From UBA11606 sp049437325 (GTDB lineage Bacteria; Actinomycetota; Acidimicrobiia; Acidimicrobiales; Aldehydirespiratoraceae), in assembly GCA_049437325.1 (NCBI GenBank), contig JBMTIM010000005.1, positions 1-64,000 on the forward strand: a DNA stretch of 64,000 nt, given 5' to 3'. A program made the translations under genes and the position numbers. Below, one piece after another: positions 47,937-56,023 of the stretch (the first letter of the stretch is position 1; every line of letters starts with the position of its first letter). The notes below the pieces were generated by a model. That model did no database searches, was not told where the DNA came from, and worked only from the letters and a program-made list of their open reading frames with translations.

Positions 47937-49415
47937 TCACGACGGCCAACTGGCGTCGATGATGGCCGCAGCCTCTTCGACAGTGGCTTCGCCGTTGACC
48001 ATTGCGGTGCCCTGCTCCCAGAAGGTGCCGGCACCGACGTCAGCCGGCATCAGGTCGGAACCGTCGAACCGGACGTCGTTGTTGGCCATGATCTCGAGGA
48101 AGCTCTGCTCCAGCGGGTTCCACAGCGAACGGTCGACGTTCTGGTTTGCCGTGTTGAAGCCGGAAAGTACATCCCCGCCACCCTTGGCATCCTTCTGGAT
48201 CTGCTGACGACGGTTGGCGAACTCGGGCGAACCGAAGTACTCCATCACGGCCCAGACCTCAGGGCTGTCGGTGAACGCGCCGACCAGCGTGCCGGCGGTG
48301 AGCACGATCGGAGGATCGGTGTCACCCTGCGGGAACTGGAAGACGTCGATTGCGCCCTCGGACCCGTCCTGGACGGGCGTGCCGTCGGGGAAGAAGGCCG
48401 AGAAGAAGCTTGCCTGGCGGTGCATGAAGCATTCGCCGTTGACGAGCGGCTCGCCGTTGTCACGGAACGAGGTCGATGCGATCGTTCCACCCTGGGCGTA
48501 CACCATGCCCGGGGTGTTCCAGATGTCGAGAACCTCCTGCATCACACCGGAGACCTCGGGGCTCGAGAAGAGCAGGTCGCCGCTGGTCCAGGCGTCATAG
48601 GTCTCACCGCTGTGACGCCGAAGCATGATGTCCTCGACCCAGTCGGTGAAGGCCCAACCGGTCGCAGTGCCGGACTCGATACCGACGCACCACGGGGTGT
48701 TGCCGTCGGCGATCATCTGGTTGCTGAGCTCCCAAAGACCGTCGAGCGTGGTCGGAACCTCGTAGCCGGCGGCTTCCCAGCGGGCTGGCTGGTACCAGAC
48801 GAGCGACTTGAGGTCGGTCTTGTCGGGCACGCCGTACTGCACGCCGCCCACGTTGCCGAATCCCATGGCACCGGCGGACCAGTTCTGCGAGACCGACGCC
48901 GTGACGTCGTCGGGCAGCGGCAGCACGAAGCCGTCGTTGGCGAAGTCGGCGAGCTTGCCGGGCTGCGGGAAGATCGAGATGTCCGGTGGGGTACCGGCTT
49001 CGATCTGCACGTTGATCTCGGACTCCCAGTCGGCTGAGCCGACGTAGAAGATCGTCATGTCGTTTTCGTCAGCGAAGATGTCGAGGGCGCCTTGCAAGCC
49101 GGCAACCTCGGCCGGGGAGCGGACTGGCCCGGTGATGCGCACGGCGGTACCCGCCAGCGGGTTGTCGTCGCCGCCGTCGCCAGCGGCAGCGGCAGCTGCG
49201 GCCTCTTCGGCCTCGGCGCGAGCGGCCTCGGCGTCGGCCTCGGCAGCCTCCTTGGCGGCCTCGGCTGCGGCCAGAGCGTCTTCGGCTGCGGCCAGAGCGT
49301 CTGCGTCGCCACTGTCGGCCGAGGTGTCCTCGGCAACATCGTCGTCACCGCACGCGGCGGCGATGAGAGACAGGGCGAAAAGCGACGCCAACAGTTTCAG
49401 CATGGTGCTTTTCAT
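47937..49415 (-). CDS. ABC transporter substrate-binding lipoprotein with Ala/Glu-rich stalk
   Basis: This is the extracellular solute-binding subunit, 492 residues. The signal sequence MKSTMLKLLASLFALSLIAA leads to lipobox Cys22. Residues about 30-80 are almost only Ala, Glu, Asp and Lys in short repeats (ALAAAEDALAAAEAAKEAAE), predicting a long helix or coiled coil between the membrane anchor and the binding domain. The domain (about 90-492) matches type 1 sugar-binding proteins of the AglE kind: VQIEAGTPPDISIFPQPGKLADF, GIESGTATGWAFTDWVEDIML and FMHRQASFFSAFFPDGTP. The ATG 49415 has GGAGGGG about 9 nt upstream. A perfect palindromic operator lies 52 bp upstream. Confidence 0.9.
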   Translation of the reverse strand: MKSTMLKLLASLFALSLIAAACGDDDVAEDTSADSGDADALAAAEDALAAAEAAKEAAEADAEAARAEAEEAAAAAAAGDGGDDNPLAGTAVRITGPVRSPAEVAGLQGALDIFADENDMTIFYVGSADWESEINVQIEAGTPPDISIFPQPGKLADFANDGFVLPLPDDVTASVSQNWSAGAMGFGNVGGVQYGVPDKTDLKSLVWYQPARWEAAGYEVPTTLDGLWELSNQMIADGNTPWCVGIESGTATGWAFTDWVEDIMLRRHSGETYDAWTSGDLLFSSPEVSGVMQEVLDIWNTPGMVYAQGGTIASTSFRDNGEPLVNGECFMHRQASFFSAFFPDGTPVQDGSEGAIDVFQFPQGDTDPPIVLTAGTLVGAFTDSPEVWAVMEYFGSPEFANRRQQIQKDAKGGGDVLSGFNTANQNVDRSLWNPLEQSFLEIMANNDVRFDGSDLMPADVGAGTFWEQGTAMVNGEATVEEAAAIIDASWPS

Positions 49416-49466
49416 GTGGTGTTTCCCCTCCAGGGGTGCTGTCCCGAACGGCACGTCGGCCGTCGG

Positions 49467-49484
49467 ACTGTAAACGTTTACAGT
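49467..49484. promoter_or_regulatory. LacI-family operator, perfect 18-bp palindrome
   Basis: ACTGTAAACGTTTACAGT is a perfect palindrome centred on CG, the hallmark of LacI/GalR-family operators. On the minus strand its end supplies TACAGT (49472 down to 49467), a good -10, with TTGTGG (49493 down to 49488) as a possible -35 at 15-bp spacing. A repressor bound here would block the promoter of the ABC importer. No LacI-type gene is in the window, so the regulator acts from elsewhere. Confidence 0.85.
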
Positions 49485-49617
49485 CGCCCACAAGCTAGTG
49501 GAGAGAATCAGTCCTGACCACTGCGCGCGGCATGATTTCGGAACGCCGGTCGTCGTTGCGGAATCGGCCAGTTGATCAGAACTGTTACGAACCTTGCGTT
49601 ACGTGTCTGGGTTTTCG

Positions 49618-49623
49618 TAATGT
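49618..49623 (+). promoter_or_regulatory. -10 element of the desaturase gene
   Basis: TAATGT ends 6 nt before ATG 49630; TTGCGT at 49594-49599 gives an 18-bp spacing as a possible -35. GTTACG occurs twice nearby (49584-49589 and 49598-49603). Confidence 0.55.
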
Positions 49624-49629
49624 CTTCAC

Positions 49630-50679
49630 ATGGACTTCTCGTTCACCGCCACCGGGACGCTCCGGCCTGCGGCGTCCGTCTCACCGGAGATGGACCACGA
49701 CGATCGTGTTGCCCGCTTCACCGGCGGTCTTTCGCCAGCGGAGGAGACGGTTCCGCCCTTCGAGGGCTCCGATCGACTCCGCCCCGACGGACGCCCGAAA
49801 CCGGCGTTTCGGGCCGAACTGCGGCGGATCCCGAATCTGGTGAACGTGTTCCACACCGTTGTCGCGTTGTCGCTGCCGTTCGCCTACACCTGGCTGGCTG
49901 TCGCCGCCGCTGCGTGGCCCCTCGCTGTTGCGATTCCCACATGGATCTTCGTTTTCGTGATGATGGGGAGCTGGTTTCAGCGGGTACTCACGCTCCACCA
50001 TGAAGCTGCACACCGACTCCTCTTTTCGAATCGACGCTGGAACGATCTCATCGGTGAAAAGTTGATCGGGTGGCTCGTCTTCGGTGACGGTGGCAACGGG
50101 TATCGACTCGTGCACACGCAGCACCATCGCGACGAGTTCGGCGAGAAAGAACCAGACTTCCTGCTGTATTCGCTCTACCCGATCTCGAGGGCTTCGTTGC
50201 GGCGCAAGCTTGTTCGCGATGCAGTCGGAATCTCTGCCTACAAGAACCTCAAACCGGCGTTCGTCGGCCTGTTCAGGCCAGGACGCCGTCTGCGGGCGAT
50301 CCGGTACCTCTCGGGTCAGGTTTTCGTCTTCACGATGTTCATGGCCTTCGGTGTGTGGTGGGCCTATTTCCTCCTGTGGCTCCTGCCGTGGGCGACCTAT
50401 TTTCGAGTCTTCAACCGGCTGCGTGCGCTCGCCGAACACGGAGGCATGACCCGCTCGGCCGATCGGCGGTTCACCACCCACGACATCCGGCAGGGCGTTC
50501 TTGCCAAGCATGTGTTCTTGTCCCAGGGCATCGGCTACCACCTCGCCCATCACGTCGACTCCGGCATACCGATGAGCAACCTGGCCAAACTGCATCGAGC
50601 CCTCGAAGAAGACGGCTACATCGTCCCCGGCATGACGCAGCCGGGGTACTGGTCGTTCTTCCGAACACTCACGCAGTGA
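49630..50679 (+). CDS. Membrane fatty acid desaturase family protein
   Basis: This 349-residue integral membrane di-iron enzyme has three histidine boxes: HHEAAH (about 123), HTQHH (about 161) and HLAHHV (about 305). Four hydrophobic segments lie around them (NVFHTVVALSLPFAYTWLAVAAAAWPLAVAIPTWIFVFVMM and FVFTMFMAFGVWWAYFLLWLLPW). The pattern fits acyl-lipid or acyl-CoA desaturases, or related hydroxylases and carotene ketolases. The N-terminal 60 residues are polar and unusual. A PaaX-like regulator gene follows 7 nt later, so it may be regulated by it or simply co-transcribed. Confidence 0.85.
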   Translation: MDFSFTATGTLRPAASVSPEMDHDDRVARFTGGLSPAEETVPPFEGSDRLRPDGRPKPAFRAELRRIPNLVNVFHTVVALSLPFAYTWLAVAAAAWPLAVAIPTWIFVFVMMGSWFQRVLTLHHEAAHRLLFSNRRWNDLIGEKLIGWLVFGDGGNGYRLVHTQHHRDEFGEKEPDFLLYSLYPISRASLRRKLVRDAVGISAYKNLKPAFVGLFRPGRRLRAIRYLSGQVFVFTMFMAFGVWWAYFLLWLLPWATYFRVFNRLRALAEHGGMTRSADRRFTTHDIRQGVLAKHVFLSQGIGYHLAHHVDSGIPMSNLAKLHRALEEDGYIVPGMTQPGYWSFFRTLTQ

Positions 50680-50686
50680 TCGGCCG

Positions 50687-51445
50687 ATGAGCGGCACTGC
50701 GCTCTCGGCCCGCTCCGTTGTCGCATCGACACTCCTGGGCACGGTGCCGCCTCGGCTTCCGGCCCGGTTGCTCGTCGCCTTTGCCGCCGAGTTCGGGATT
50801 CGGGCCGGTACGACGAGAACCGCACTGTCCCGCATGGTCGAGCGGGGCGAGCTCGTGCAGGTGGCGGGTGGAGAGTACGCCCTGACCGGCGCACTCCTCG
50901 AGCGGCATCATCGCCAGGAGGTCGGCCTCCACCCTGCCTCTCGAGCGTGGGACGGTTCGTGGGAGATGGTTGTCGTGCCGAGCGGGGCCCGGTCATCGCG
51001 AGACCGGGCGGCCCTTCGGCGAGCGTGTGGTCACCTCGGGCTGGCTGAGCGGCGCGACGGTGTGTGGCTCCGCCCGGCGAATCTGGCGCCAAACCGTCTC
51101 CCGAGTGCGGTACGTATCGTGGAGGCACAGGCCGAGCGATGGTACGGGCGTCCCGAACGTGACGGCCGGGCGTTGGTCGCCGAACTGTTCGATCTCGAGG
51201 GTTGGAGCGCGCGGGCCCGGACGCTGTGCGAGACGCTCGGAAACGGCTCCGACTCGCTTGCGGACGGATTCGTGCTTGCCGCTGATGCACTCCGGCATCT
51301 CGTCGCCGACCCGCTGCTGCCCGTCGAGCTGGCGCCCCCCGAGTGGCCGGCCGCCGAGTTCCGAGCGGCCTACGCCGACTACTCGAGGTGCTACCAGGCT
51401 TCCCTTCGGACCTTTTTTCGAGCACAGCTCTCTGCGCTTGGGTGA
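50687..51445 (+). CDS. PaaX-like transcriptional regulator
   Basis: This 252-residue DNA-binding protein has the PaaX layout. The N-terminal winged helix is VVASTLLGTVPPRLPARLLVAFAAEFGIRAGTTRTALSRMVERGELV (about 10-60). A middle domain follows (WDGSWEMVVVPSGARSSRDRAALRRACGHLGLAERRDGVWLRPANL). The C-terminal domain reads ADALRHLVADPLLPVELAPPEWPAAEFRAAYADYSRCY. PaaX responds to phenylacetyl-CoA; homologues control other acyl-CoA pathways. No phenylacetate genes are here, so the effector may be an acyl-CoA linked to the neighbouring desaturase. Confidence 0.85.
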   Translation: MSGTALSARSVVASTLLGTVPPRLPARLLVAFAAEFGIRAGTTRTALSRMVERGELVQVAGGEYALTGALLERHHRQEVGLHPASRAWDGSWEMVVVPSGARSSRDRAALRRACGHLGLAERRDGVWLRPANLAPNRLPSAVRIVEAQAERWYGRPERDGRALVAELFDLEGWSARARTLCETLGNGSDSLADGFVLAADALRHLVADPLLPVELAPPEWPAAEFRAAYADYSRCYQASLRTFFRAQLSALG

Positions 51446-51467
51446 GTGTGGTTGCGGAGTGCGGTTC

Positions 51468-51473
51468 TACAGT
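51468..51473 (+). promoter_or_regulatory. -10 element of the metallo-hydrolase gene
   Basis: TACAGT ends 6 nt before ATG 51480, giving this gene its own leaderless-type promoter 22 nt after the PaaX-like stop codon. Confidence 0.5.
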
Positions 51474-51479
51474 GGCGAC

Positions 51480-52202
51480 ATGACCGACGTGAGCGAGCGT
51501 TTCTATTTCCGGCAGTTGCTCTCGGGCCGTGACTTTGCACAGAGCGATCCGATGGCGCAGCAGATGGTGAACTTCGTCTATGCCATCGGGGATCGTCACA
51601 CCGGTGAGGCGGTCCTCGTCGATCCCGCCTATGACGTCAACGCGCTCGTTGACGTGCTCGAGGCCGACGGGATGAGGTGCACCGGTGTGCTGGCCACCCA
51701 TTACCACCCGGACCATGTTGGTGGTTCCATGATGGGTTTTGAGCTCGAAGGGATCGCAACGCTGCTCGAGCGCATCGATGTGCCGATCCATGTCCAAGCG
51801 CAGGAAGCCGACTACGTCCGGAAGGTCACGGGCGTCACCGGCGAGTCGCTCGTCGAGCATGCAAGTGGTGACATCGTTCGAGTGGGCGACGTCGAGATCG
51901 AGCTGATCCACACTCCCGGACACACCCCGGGAAGCCAATGCTTCCTCGTCGACGGTCGCCTCGTCGCCGGTGACACGTTGTTCCTCGACGGTTGCGGTCG
52001 AACCGATCTCCCAGGTTCGGATCCTGAGCAGATGTACGAGAGTCTCACGACTCGCCTTGGACGGGTCAGTGACGACACCATCCTGTGCCCGGGTCACCAG
52101 TACTCGGCGGAGGCAACTGCCACGATGGGCAACACCCGGGCCCGCAACATCGTGTTCCGACCATCCACGAAAGAGCAGTGGATGATGCTGTTCGCGAATT
52201 GA
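51480..52202 (+). CDS. Metallo-beta-lactamase fold hydrolase (glyoxalase II-like)
   Basis: This is a 240-residue MBL-fold enzyme. The metal motif THYHPDHVGG (about 69-78) supplies the HxHxDH ligands. Further ligands are HTPGHTPGS (about 145) and the Asp of VAGDTLFLDGCGRTDLPG, with the final His in LCPGHQYS. The order and spacing resemble glyoxalase II and persulfide dioxygenases. The N terminus has a long extra segment (FYFRQLLSGRDFAQSDPMAQQMVNFVYAIGD). The substrate is probably a thioester or persulfide; this is inference from the subgroup. Confidence 0.85.
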   Translation: MTDVSERFYFRQLLSGRDFAQSDPMAQQMVNFVYAIGDRHTGEAVLVDPAYDVNALVDVLEADGMRCTGVLATHYHPDHVGGSMMGFELEGIATLLERIDVPIHVQAQEADYVRKVTGVTGESLVEHASGDIVRVGDVEIELIHTPGHTPGSQCFLVDGRLVAGDTLFLDGCGRTDLPGSDPEQMYESLTTRLGRVSDDTILCPGHQYSAEATATMGNTRARNIVFRPSTKEQWMMLFAN

Positions 52203-52323
52203 CAGCGAGGTCCGAGTCGACGGTGACGCGCTCGCCGGTCGTCCCAGCTCTGGTCGGGGGTCGGCGGTAGGCGTTGTCGACCGATCGTGTGCAGCCACAG
52301 GCCGAGCAGGGACCTGTGCGCAA

Positions 52324-52965
52324 TCAGGGTCGCTCGGGTGCAGTGAGCAATTCCACGATCGACGTATGGTCCCACTCCATCGTGATGCCCGAGGACCGGA
52401 GCAGCTGTGAAGCGATCTGGTCGGCATCGAGGGGATGAATCTCGGCAAGTCCCCGGACGATCGTGCCGAGGTAGGCGGCGGACGGAGATCCGGGCGTGCG
52501 GGTCTCGGGTGGCTCGGGACTCGTGAAGGTCAGGACCGGATGGCCGTCGATCGGGGAGAGCGTCAACACCTGTCCGTACGGCCGTTCGCAGACGAGCTGA
52601 CGATCACCCACCGGCCGGTCGGTATCGACGAGCAATCGCGCATCGGTGCGGTTCTCCTGGGCCAGAACGTCCTCGAATTGTTCTTTGGTGATCAGGTAGC
52701 GCCGTCCCAGCGCCCCCGGATCTGTCGACGTATGTTCGAGGAAGGCCGGGGATCCACCCCACCCCACCGAATGGCCACGGAAGCAGATGGCGTGAGGAAA
52801 CGTGATCGGCCCGTCGGCAACCGGTGGGGATGGATCACGGGCGCCTCGGTGCACATGGTCGCCACCGTCAGGCGACCCGCCCTCGAGGTACGCGCGGAAG
52901 CGCTGGTAGGAGCAGTTCGAGCCGTAGCAGGCGTACCAGACAAGGCTTGTCGCGTGTGAGATCAC
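52324..52965 (-). CDS. Gamma-glutamylcyclotransferase-fold protein
   Basis: This 213-residue protein begins with LVWYACYGSNCSYQRFRAYL, the YGSN phosphate-loop-like motif of the GGCT/AIG2 fold. FTFPHAICFRGHSVGWGGSPAFL-type sequence follows (with several family Gly residues), and ERPYGQVLTL appears in the middle. Related actinobacterial proteins are often mislabelled histone deacetylase. The catalytic Glu expected after the central strands may be in the segment TKEQFEDVLAQE. GTG 52965 is selected because TACGGT lies 6 nt upstream; a longer TTG-initiated frame would extend across the promoter. The substrate is unknown. Confidence 0.75.
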   Translation of the reverse strand: MISHATSLVWYACYGSNCSYQRFRAYLEGGSPDGGDHVHRGARDPSPPVADGPITFPHAICFRGHSVGWGGSPAFLEHTSTDPGALGRRYLITKEQFEDVLAQENRTDARLLVDTDRPVGDRQLVCERPYGQVLTLSPIDGHPVLTFTSPEPPETRTPGSPSAAYLGTIVRGLAEIHPLDADQIASQLLRSSGITMEWDHTSIVELLTAPERP

Positions 52966-52971
52966 CACCCG

Positions 52972-52977
52972 ACCGTA
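52972..52977 (-). promoter_or_regulatory. -10 element of the GGCT-fold gene
   Basis: TACGGT (52977 down to 52972) ends 6 nt before GTG 52965. Confidence 0.45.
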
Positions 52978-53081
52978 GGTGCTGGTTGGACAGGCGTCGT
53001 GGTCGAACCTAAACAAGGGGATCGTTCGGCCGATGAATCAGGTAGAGCGTTGCAACAAGGTCGTACGGAGACGGGTCAGAG

Positions 53082-53180
53082 ATGGCACTCGAACAGGTTG
53101 GTACTGCGCCGGAGGAGGCCGTGCCACAAGCTGCGTCGGTGCAGATCGCGAACCCCGTGGGTCGAGTGCTGAAGCGATGA
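53082..53180 (+). CDS. Possible 32-aa upstream ORF coupled to the GGDEF-EAL gene
   Basis: ATG 53082 opens a 32-codon frame (MALEQVGTAPEEAVPQAASV begins it; it ends GRVLKR). Its TGA overlaps the ATG of the GGDEF-EAL gene by ATGA, the same junction used in the real operons of this window. The peptide is Ala/Val/Glu-rich and soluble-looking. No known family is recognised. It could be a genuine small protein or a coupling leader peptide; chance is not excluded. Confidence 0.35.
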   Translation: MALEQVGTAPEEAVPQAASVQIANPVGRVLKR

Positions 53181-55759
53181 GTGCGCAACGCCCATTCGCT
53201 CGTCGCTCGCACGACGACTTCGACACGCTGGTCGAAGAGTGGACGCTCGACTCGGCTGCCGCACGCGACCGCACCGTCGACCTTGTACGAACGGCTCACG
53301 TGGCGATCGGACCGCCTGTGGTCATCAGCTGCATGTGGCTCTTCCCCGGGAACCCACTCACGATCGCTGCCGTGATCTACATGCTGAGCCTGGTGGTCGT
53401 CTTCTTCTTCGTGCAGCGCACCTCACAGGTGGGTTGGCTTGCGGCATTCGATGTCATCATCATCGGATTCGCGTCGGCAACGGATCCGGTCCTCTGGGTG
53501 GTGTTGCTCACCCCGACACTTGCTGCGACTACGGGAGGATGGCTGATCAGCCATCGGGTCACATGGATGCTGTGGGCGCTCGCGTCGGCATGGACGGGGT
53601 TGGCTGGGGCCTTGACCGAAGCCGAGCAATGGCCGGTCGTCTGGGCGATCTTTGTCGGCACCTCCATGGCGCTGCATCGCAACAATGTCGAGATCATCGA
53701 CCAGGGCCGAGTTGGTGTCCTCCGGGTGACCGACCTGATCGACAGCCTCCCCGTCATCGTGTGGGAGAGCGATCCTGGCACCGGACGCTTGACCCGAGCG
53801 CTGGGATGGGTCGATGACATGGTCGGGTTCAGCCCGGCCGAGTGGCGAACGCTCACCGTCGACCGCCGTATCCACCGAGATGACCTCCGCACCTATCTCG
53901 ACACGACCGACGCTGCGATAGAGAGCGATCAGCCCACGGTCCACGAATTCCGATTGAACGCTGCCGATGGATCGGCCCGGGTCGTGCGTGAGGTCCTGCG
54001 GCGCGTCGACGGACCGACCGGCCCACGCCTGCGAGGTGTCGTACTCGACATTTCCGACGAAGTTGCAGTGCGGGCCGCCGTCGATCGTCTCGCTGCCGTG
54101 ATCGATCGTCAGGTCGAGCCGCTTCTCGTCATTGCGCCCCGCACCGATCATCTCGATGATCCGGTGGTCCTGCAGGCCAATCCCGCCTTCGCCAGGATGG
54201 CCGACGCCGATCCTGCAGATATCGAAGCGCTCCCGGTCGGAGTGGTTCTCCCGTGGCTTCCCAAAAACCTGCTCAGCGACCTCGACGAGCAGGCTCGGAC
54301 GAAGCGAGATGTCGAGCGAGAGAATCTCCGGATCGTCACTCCGACTGCGACGCGGATCTACGACTATGCCCTCGTCGGTCTCCCAGACGGCAGTACCGCG
54401 GTCGAGTTCAAGGACGTCACTGAACGGCAGGAGGCAACGGAGACGATTCGCCACCAAGCGTTCCACGACCCACTCACGGGGTTACCGAACCGCGCCCTGC
54501 TGTTCGACCGACTCTCGCACGCGCTCACCAGAATCGGGCGTGACGAGACAACACTCGGCCTGCTCTTGATGGATCTCGACGAGTTCAAGGAGATCAACGA
54601 CACGCTCGGCCACGGATATGGCGATGATCTTCTGACGATCATCGCTCATCGGCTGAACCAGATCACTCGAGAACTCGACACCGTCTCGCGGCTGGGTGGC
54701 GACGAGTTCGCCATGGTGATCGCTGGCGCAGATGAGGAGACACTCAGCCATGTTGCGGCCCGTATCGTCGAGGTGGTGCGAGAGCCGGTGAACCTGGGGG
54801 GCATCGATGTCGAGGTCTCGGTGAGCATTGGTGGGACGGTCGCCCCGTTGCACGGGCGCGATCCACATGGCTTGTTGCAACATGCCGACGTTGCGATGTA
54901 CAGCGCGAAGCGATCGGGTGGGGGGTTTCGCCTCTATGTCCCCGATGACGACCGGCATACGCGCGACCGATTGGAACTCATGGGCGAGCTTCGCAACCTG
55001 CTCGACGCAGAACTCGAACTCCGATTTCAGCCGAAGGTCGATATCAGCACGGGCCGAGCCACCGAGTTGGAGGCGCTCGCCCGCTGGCAACATCCCGAAC
55101 GCGGTCTTCTCGGCCCGGACCAGTTCCTGGAGCTCTGCGAAGTGTCTGGGCTGATCGGCGAGCTCACCTATCGCGTCATCGATCTTGCCATCGAGGCATT
55201 GGTCGACCTTCCCGGTGCCGGTGTCGCCGTCAACGTGCCGGTGCGCAATCTGTACCAACGTAAGCTTCCCGAACAGCTTGCCGAACGGCTCGAAGCCGCT
55301 GGCGTTGCGCCCGACCGACTGATCCTCGAAATCACCGAGCGGGAGGTGATGGAGGACCATCGTGCGATCTTCGACGTGCTCGAAGCTATCGACCGGCTCG
55401 GGATCCGTATTTCGATCGATGACTTCGGCACCGGATTCTCCTCGCTGACGCACCTGCGACGGCTGCCGATCCGCGAGATCAAGATCGATCGGTCGTTCAT
55501 CGGCGGCATGGTCGCAAACGAGAACGACCGCATCATTGCCCGCTCGATCATCGATCTTGGTCACAACCTGGGCCATCGCGTGGTCGCCGAAGGGGTGGAG
55601 GACAGGGGAACGCTCGATTTGCTTCGCGACCTTGGATGTGATGTCGCCCAAGGGTTCCTTTTCGGCCGACCCAGTTCGCTGGAAGAGGTTCGTGACCTCC
55701 TCGACTTGGGTTTCGCAATCAGCGAGGACGGGTCTGCTCGCTGGCTCACTCCGAGCTAG
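53177..55759 (+). CDS. Membrane-bound PAS-GGDEF-EAL protein (cyclic-di-GMP turnover)
   Basis: This 860-residue signalling protein has a polar N terminus, then about six hydrophobic segments (40-170: VAIGPPVVISCMWLF through VVWAIFVGTSMALH). A PAS domain follows (about 185-300: LIDSLPVIVWESDPGTGRLTRALGWVDDMVGFSP), then a second, weaker PAS-like region (about 305-415). The GGDEF domain has an intact RLGGDEF at about 505-511. The EAL domain starts with ELEALARWQHP (Glu632), with DDFGTGFSSLTHLRRLPIREIKIDRSFI and VVAEGVEDR further on. Both catalytic motifs look complete, so it could make and degrade cyclic di-GMP. The input signal is unknown. Confidence 0.92.
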   Translation: MSAQRPFARRSHDDFDTLVEEWTLDSAAARDRTVDLVRTAHVAIGPPVVISCMWLFPGNPLTIAAVIYMLSLVVVFFFVQRTSQVGWLAAFDVIIIGFASATDPVLWVVLLTPTLAATTGGWLISHRVTWMLWALASAWTGLAGALTEAEQWPVVWAIFVGTSMALHRNNVEIIDQGRVGVLRVTDLIDSLPVIVWESDPGTGRLTRALGWVDDMVGFSPAEWRTLTVDRRIHRDDLRTYLDTTDAAIESDQPTVHEFRLNAADGSARVVREVLRRVDGPTGPRLRGVVLDISDEVAVRAAVDRLAAVIDRQVEPLLVIAPRTDHLDDPVVLQANPAFARMADADPADIEALPVGVVLPWLPKNLLSDLDEQARTKRDVERENLRIVTPTATRIYDYALVGLPDGSTAVEFKDVTERQEATETIRHQAFHDPLTGLPNRALLFDRLSHALTRIGRDETTLGLLLMDLDEFKEINDTLGHGYGDDLLTIIAHRLNQITRELDTVSRLGGDEFAMVIAGADEETLSHVAARIVEVVREPVNLGGIDVEVSVSIGGTVAPLHGRDPHGLLQHADVAMYSAKRSGGGFRLYVPDDDRHTRDRLELMGELRNLLDAELELRFQPKVDISTGRATELEALARWQHPERGLLGPDQFLELCEVSGLIGELTYRVIDLAIEALVDLPGAGVAVNVPVRNLYQRKLPEQLAERLEAAGVAPDRLILEITEREVMEDHRAIFDVLEAIDRLGIRISIDDFGTGFSSLTHLRRLPIREIKIDRSFIGGMVANENDRIIARSIIDLGHNLGHRVVAEGVEDRGTLDLLRDLGCDVAQGFLFGRPSSLEEVRDLLDLGFAISEDGSARWLTPS

Positions 55760-55831
55760 CCGCATGGGTGGGTGGAGCGAGCGTGTCGATGTCGTCGACG
55801 CCGCCTGCACGAAGGTCCGCAAAGGCACGAA

Positions 55832-55856
55832 ACCCTCGAACCGGTGGTTCGAGGGT
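55832..55856. terminator. Bidirectional hairpin between GGDEF-EAL gene and tRNA-Leu
   Basis: ACCCTCGAACC (55832-55842) and GGTTCGAGGGT (55846-55856) form a perfect 11-bp stem with a 3-nt loop. It ends 9 nt from the tRNA 3' end and sits 72 nt after the GGDEF-EAL stop, serving convergent transcripts. Confidence 0.8.
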
Positions 55857-55865
55857 CATGGGTTG

Positions 55866-55949
55866 TGCGCGAGGAGGGACTTGAACCCTCACACCCTTTC
55901 GGGCACAGGCACCTGAAGCCTGCGCGTCTGCCAATTCCGCCACTCGCGC
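55866..55949 (-). tRNA. tRNA-Leu, anticodon CAG
   Basis: This 84-nt tRNA has the acceptor stem GCGCGAG/CTCGCGC, discriminator A, long variable arm and anticodon loop CTTCAGG (anticodon CAG at 55915-55913). CCA is not encoded. Confidence 0.93.
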
Positions 55950-56009
55950 GGGTCGCATCGAACGATGCCTTGGCGAGACTATCGCAACGCAGGTTCGATG
56001 CGGCAGGGG

Positions 56010-56015
56010 TAATCT
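56010..56015 (+). promoter_or_regulatory. -10 element of fhaA
   Basis: TAATCT ends 8 nt before GTG 56024. Confidence 0.5.
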
Positions 56016-56023
56016 CGGGAGCC

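Noticed and set aside
45742..48207. Open frame of over 800 codons on the plus strand across the ABC transporter genes
   Set aside because: It is antisense to malF and the binding-protein gene, is His/Glu/Arg-rich in the way GC-rich shadows are, and lacks family features.
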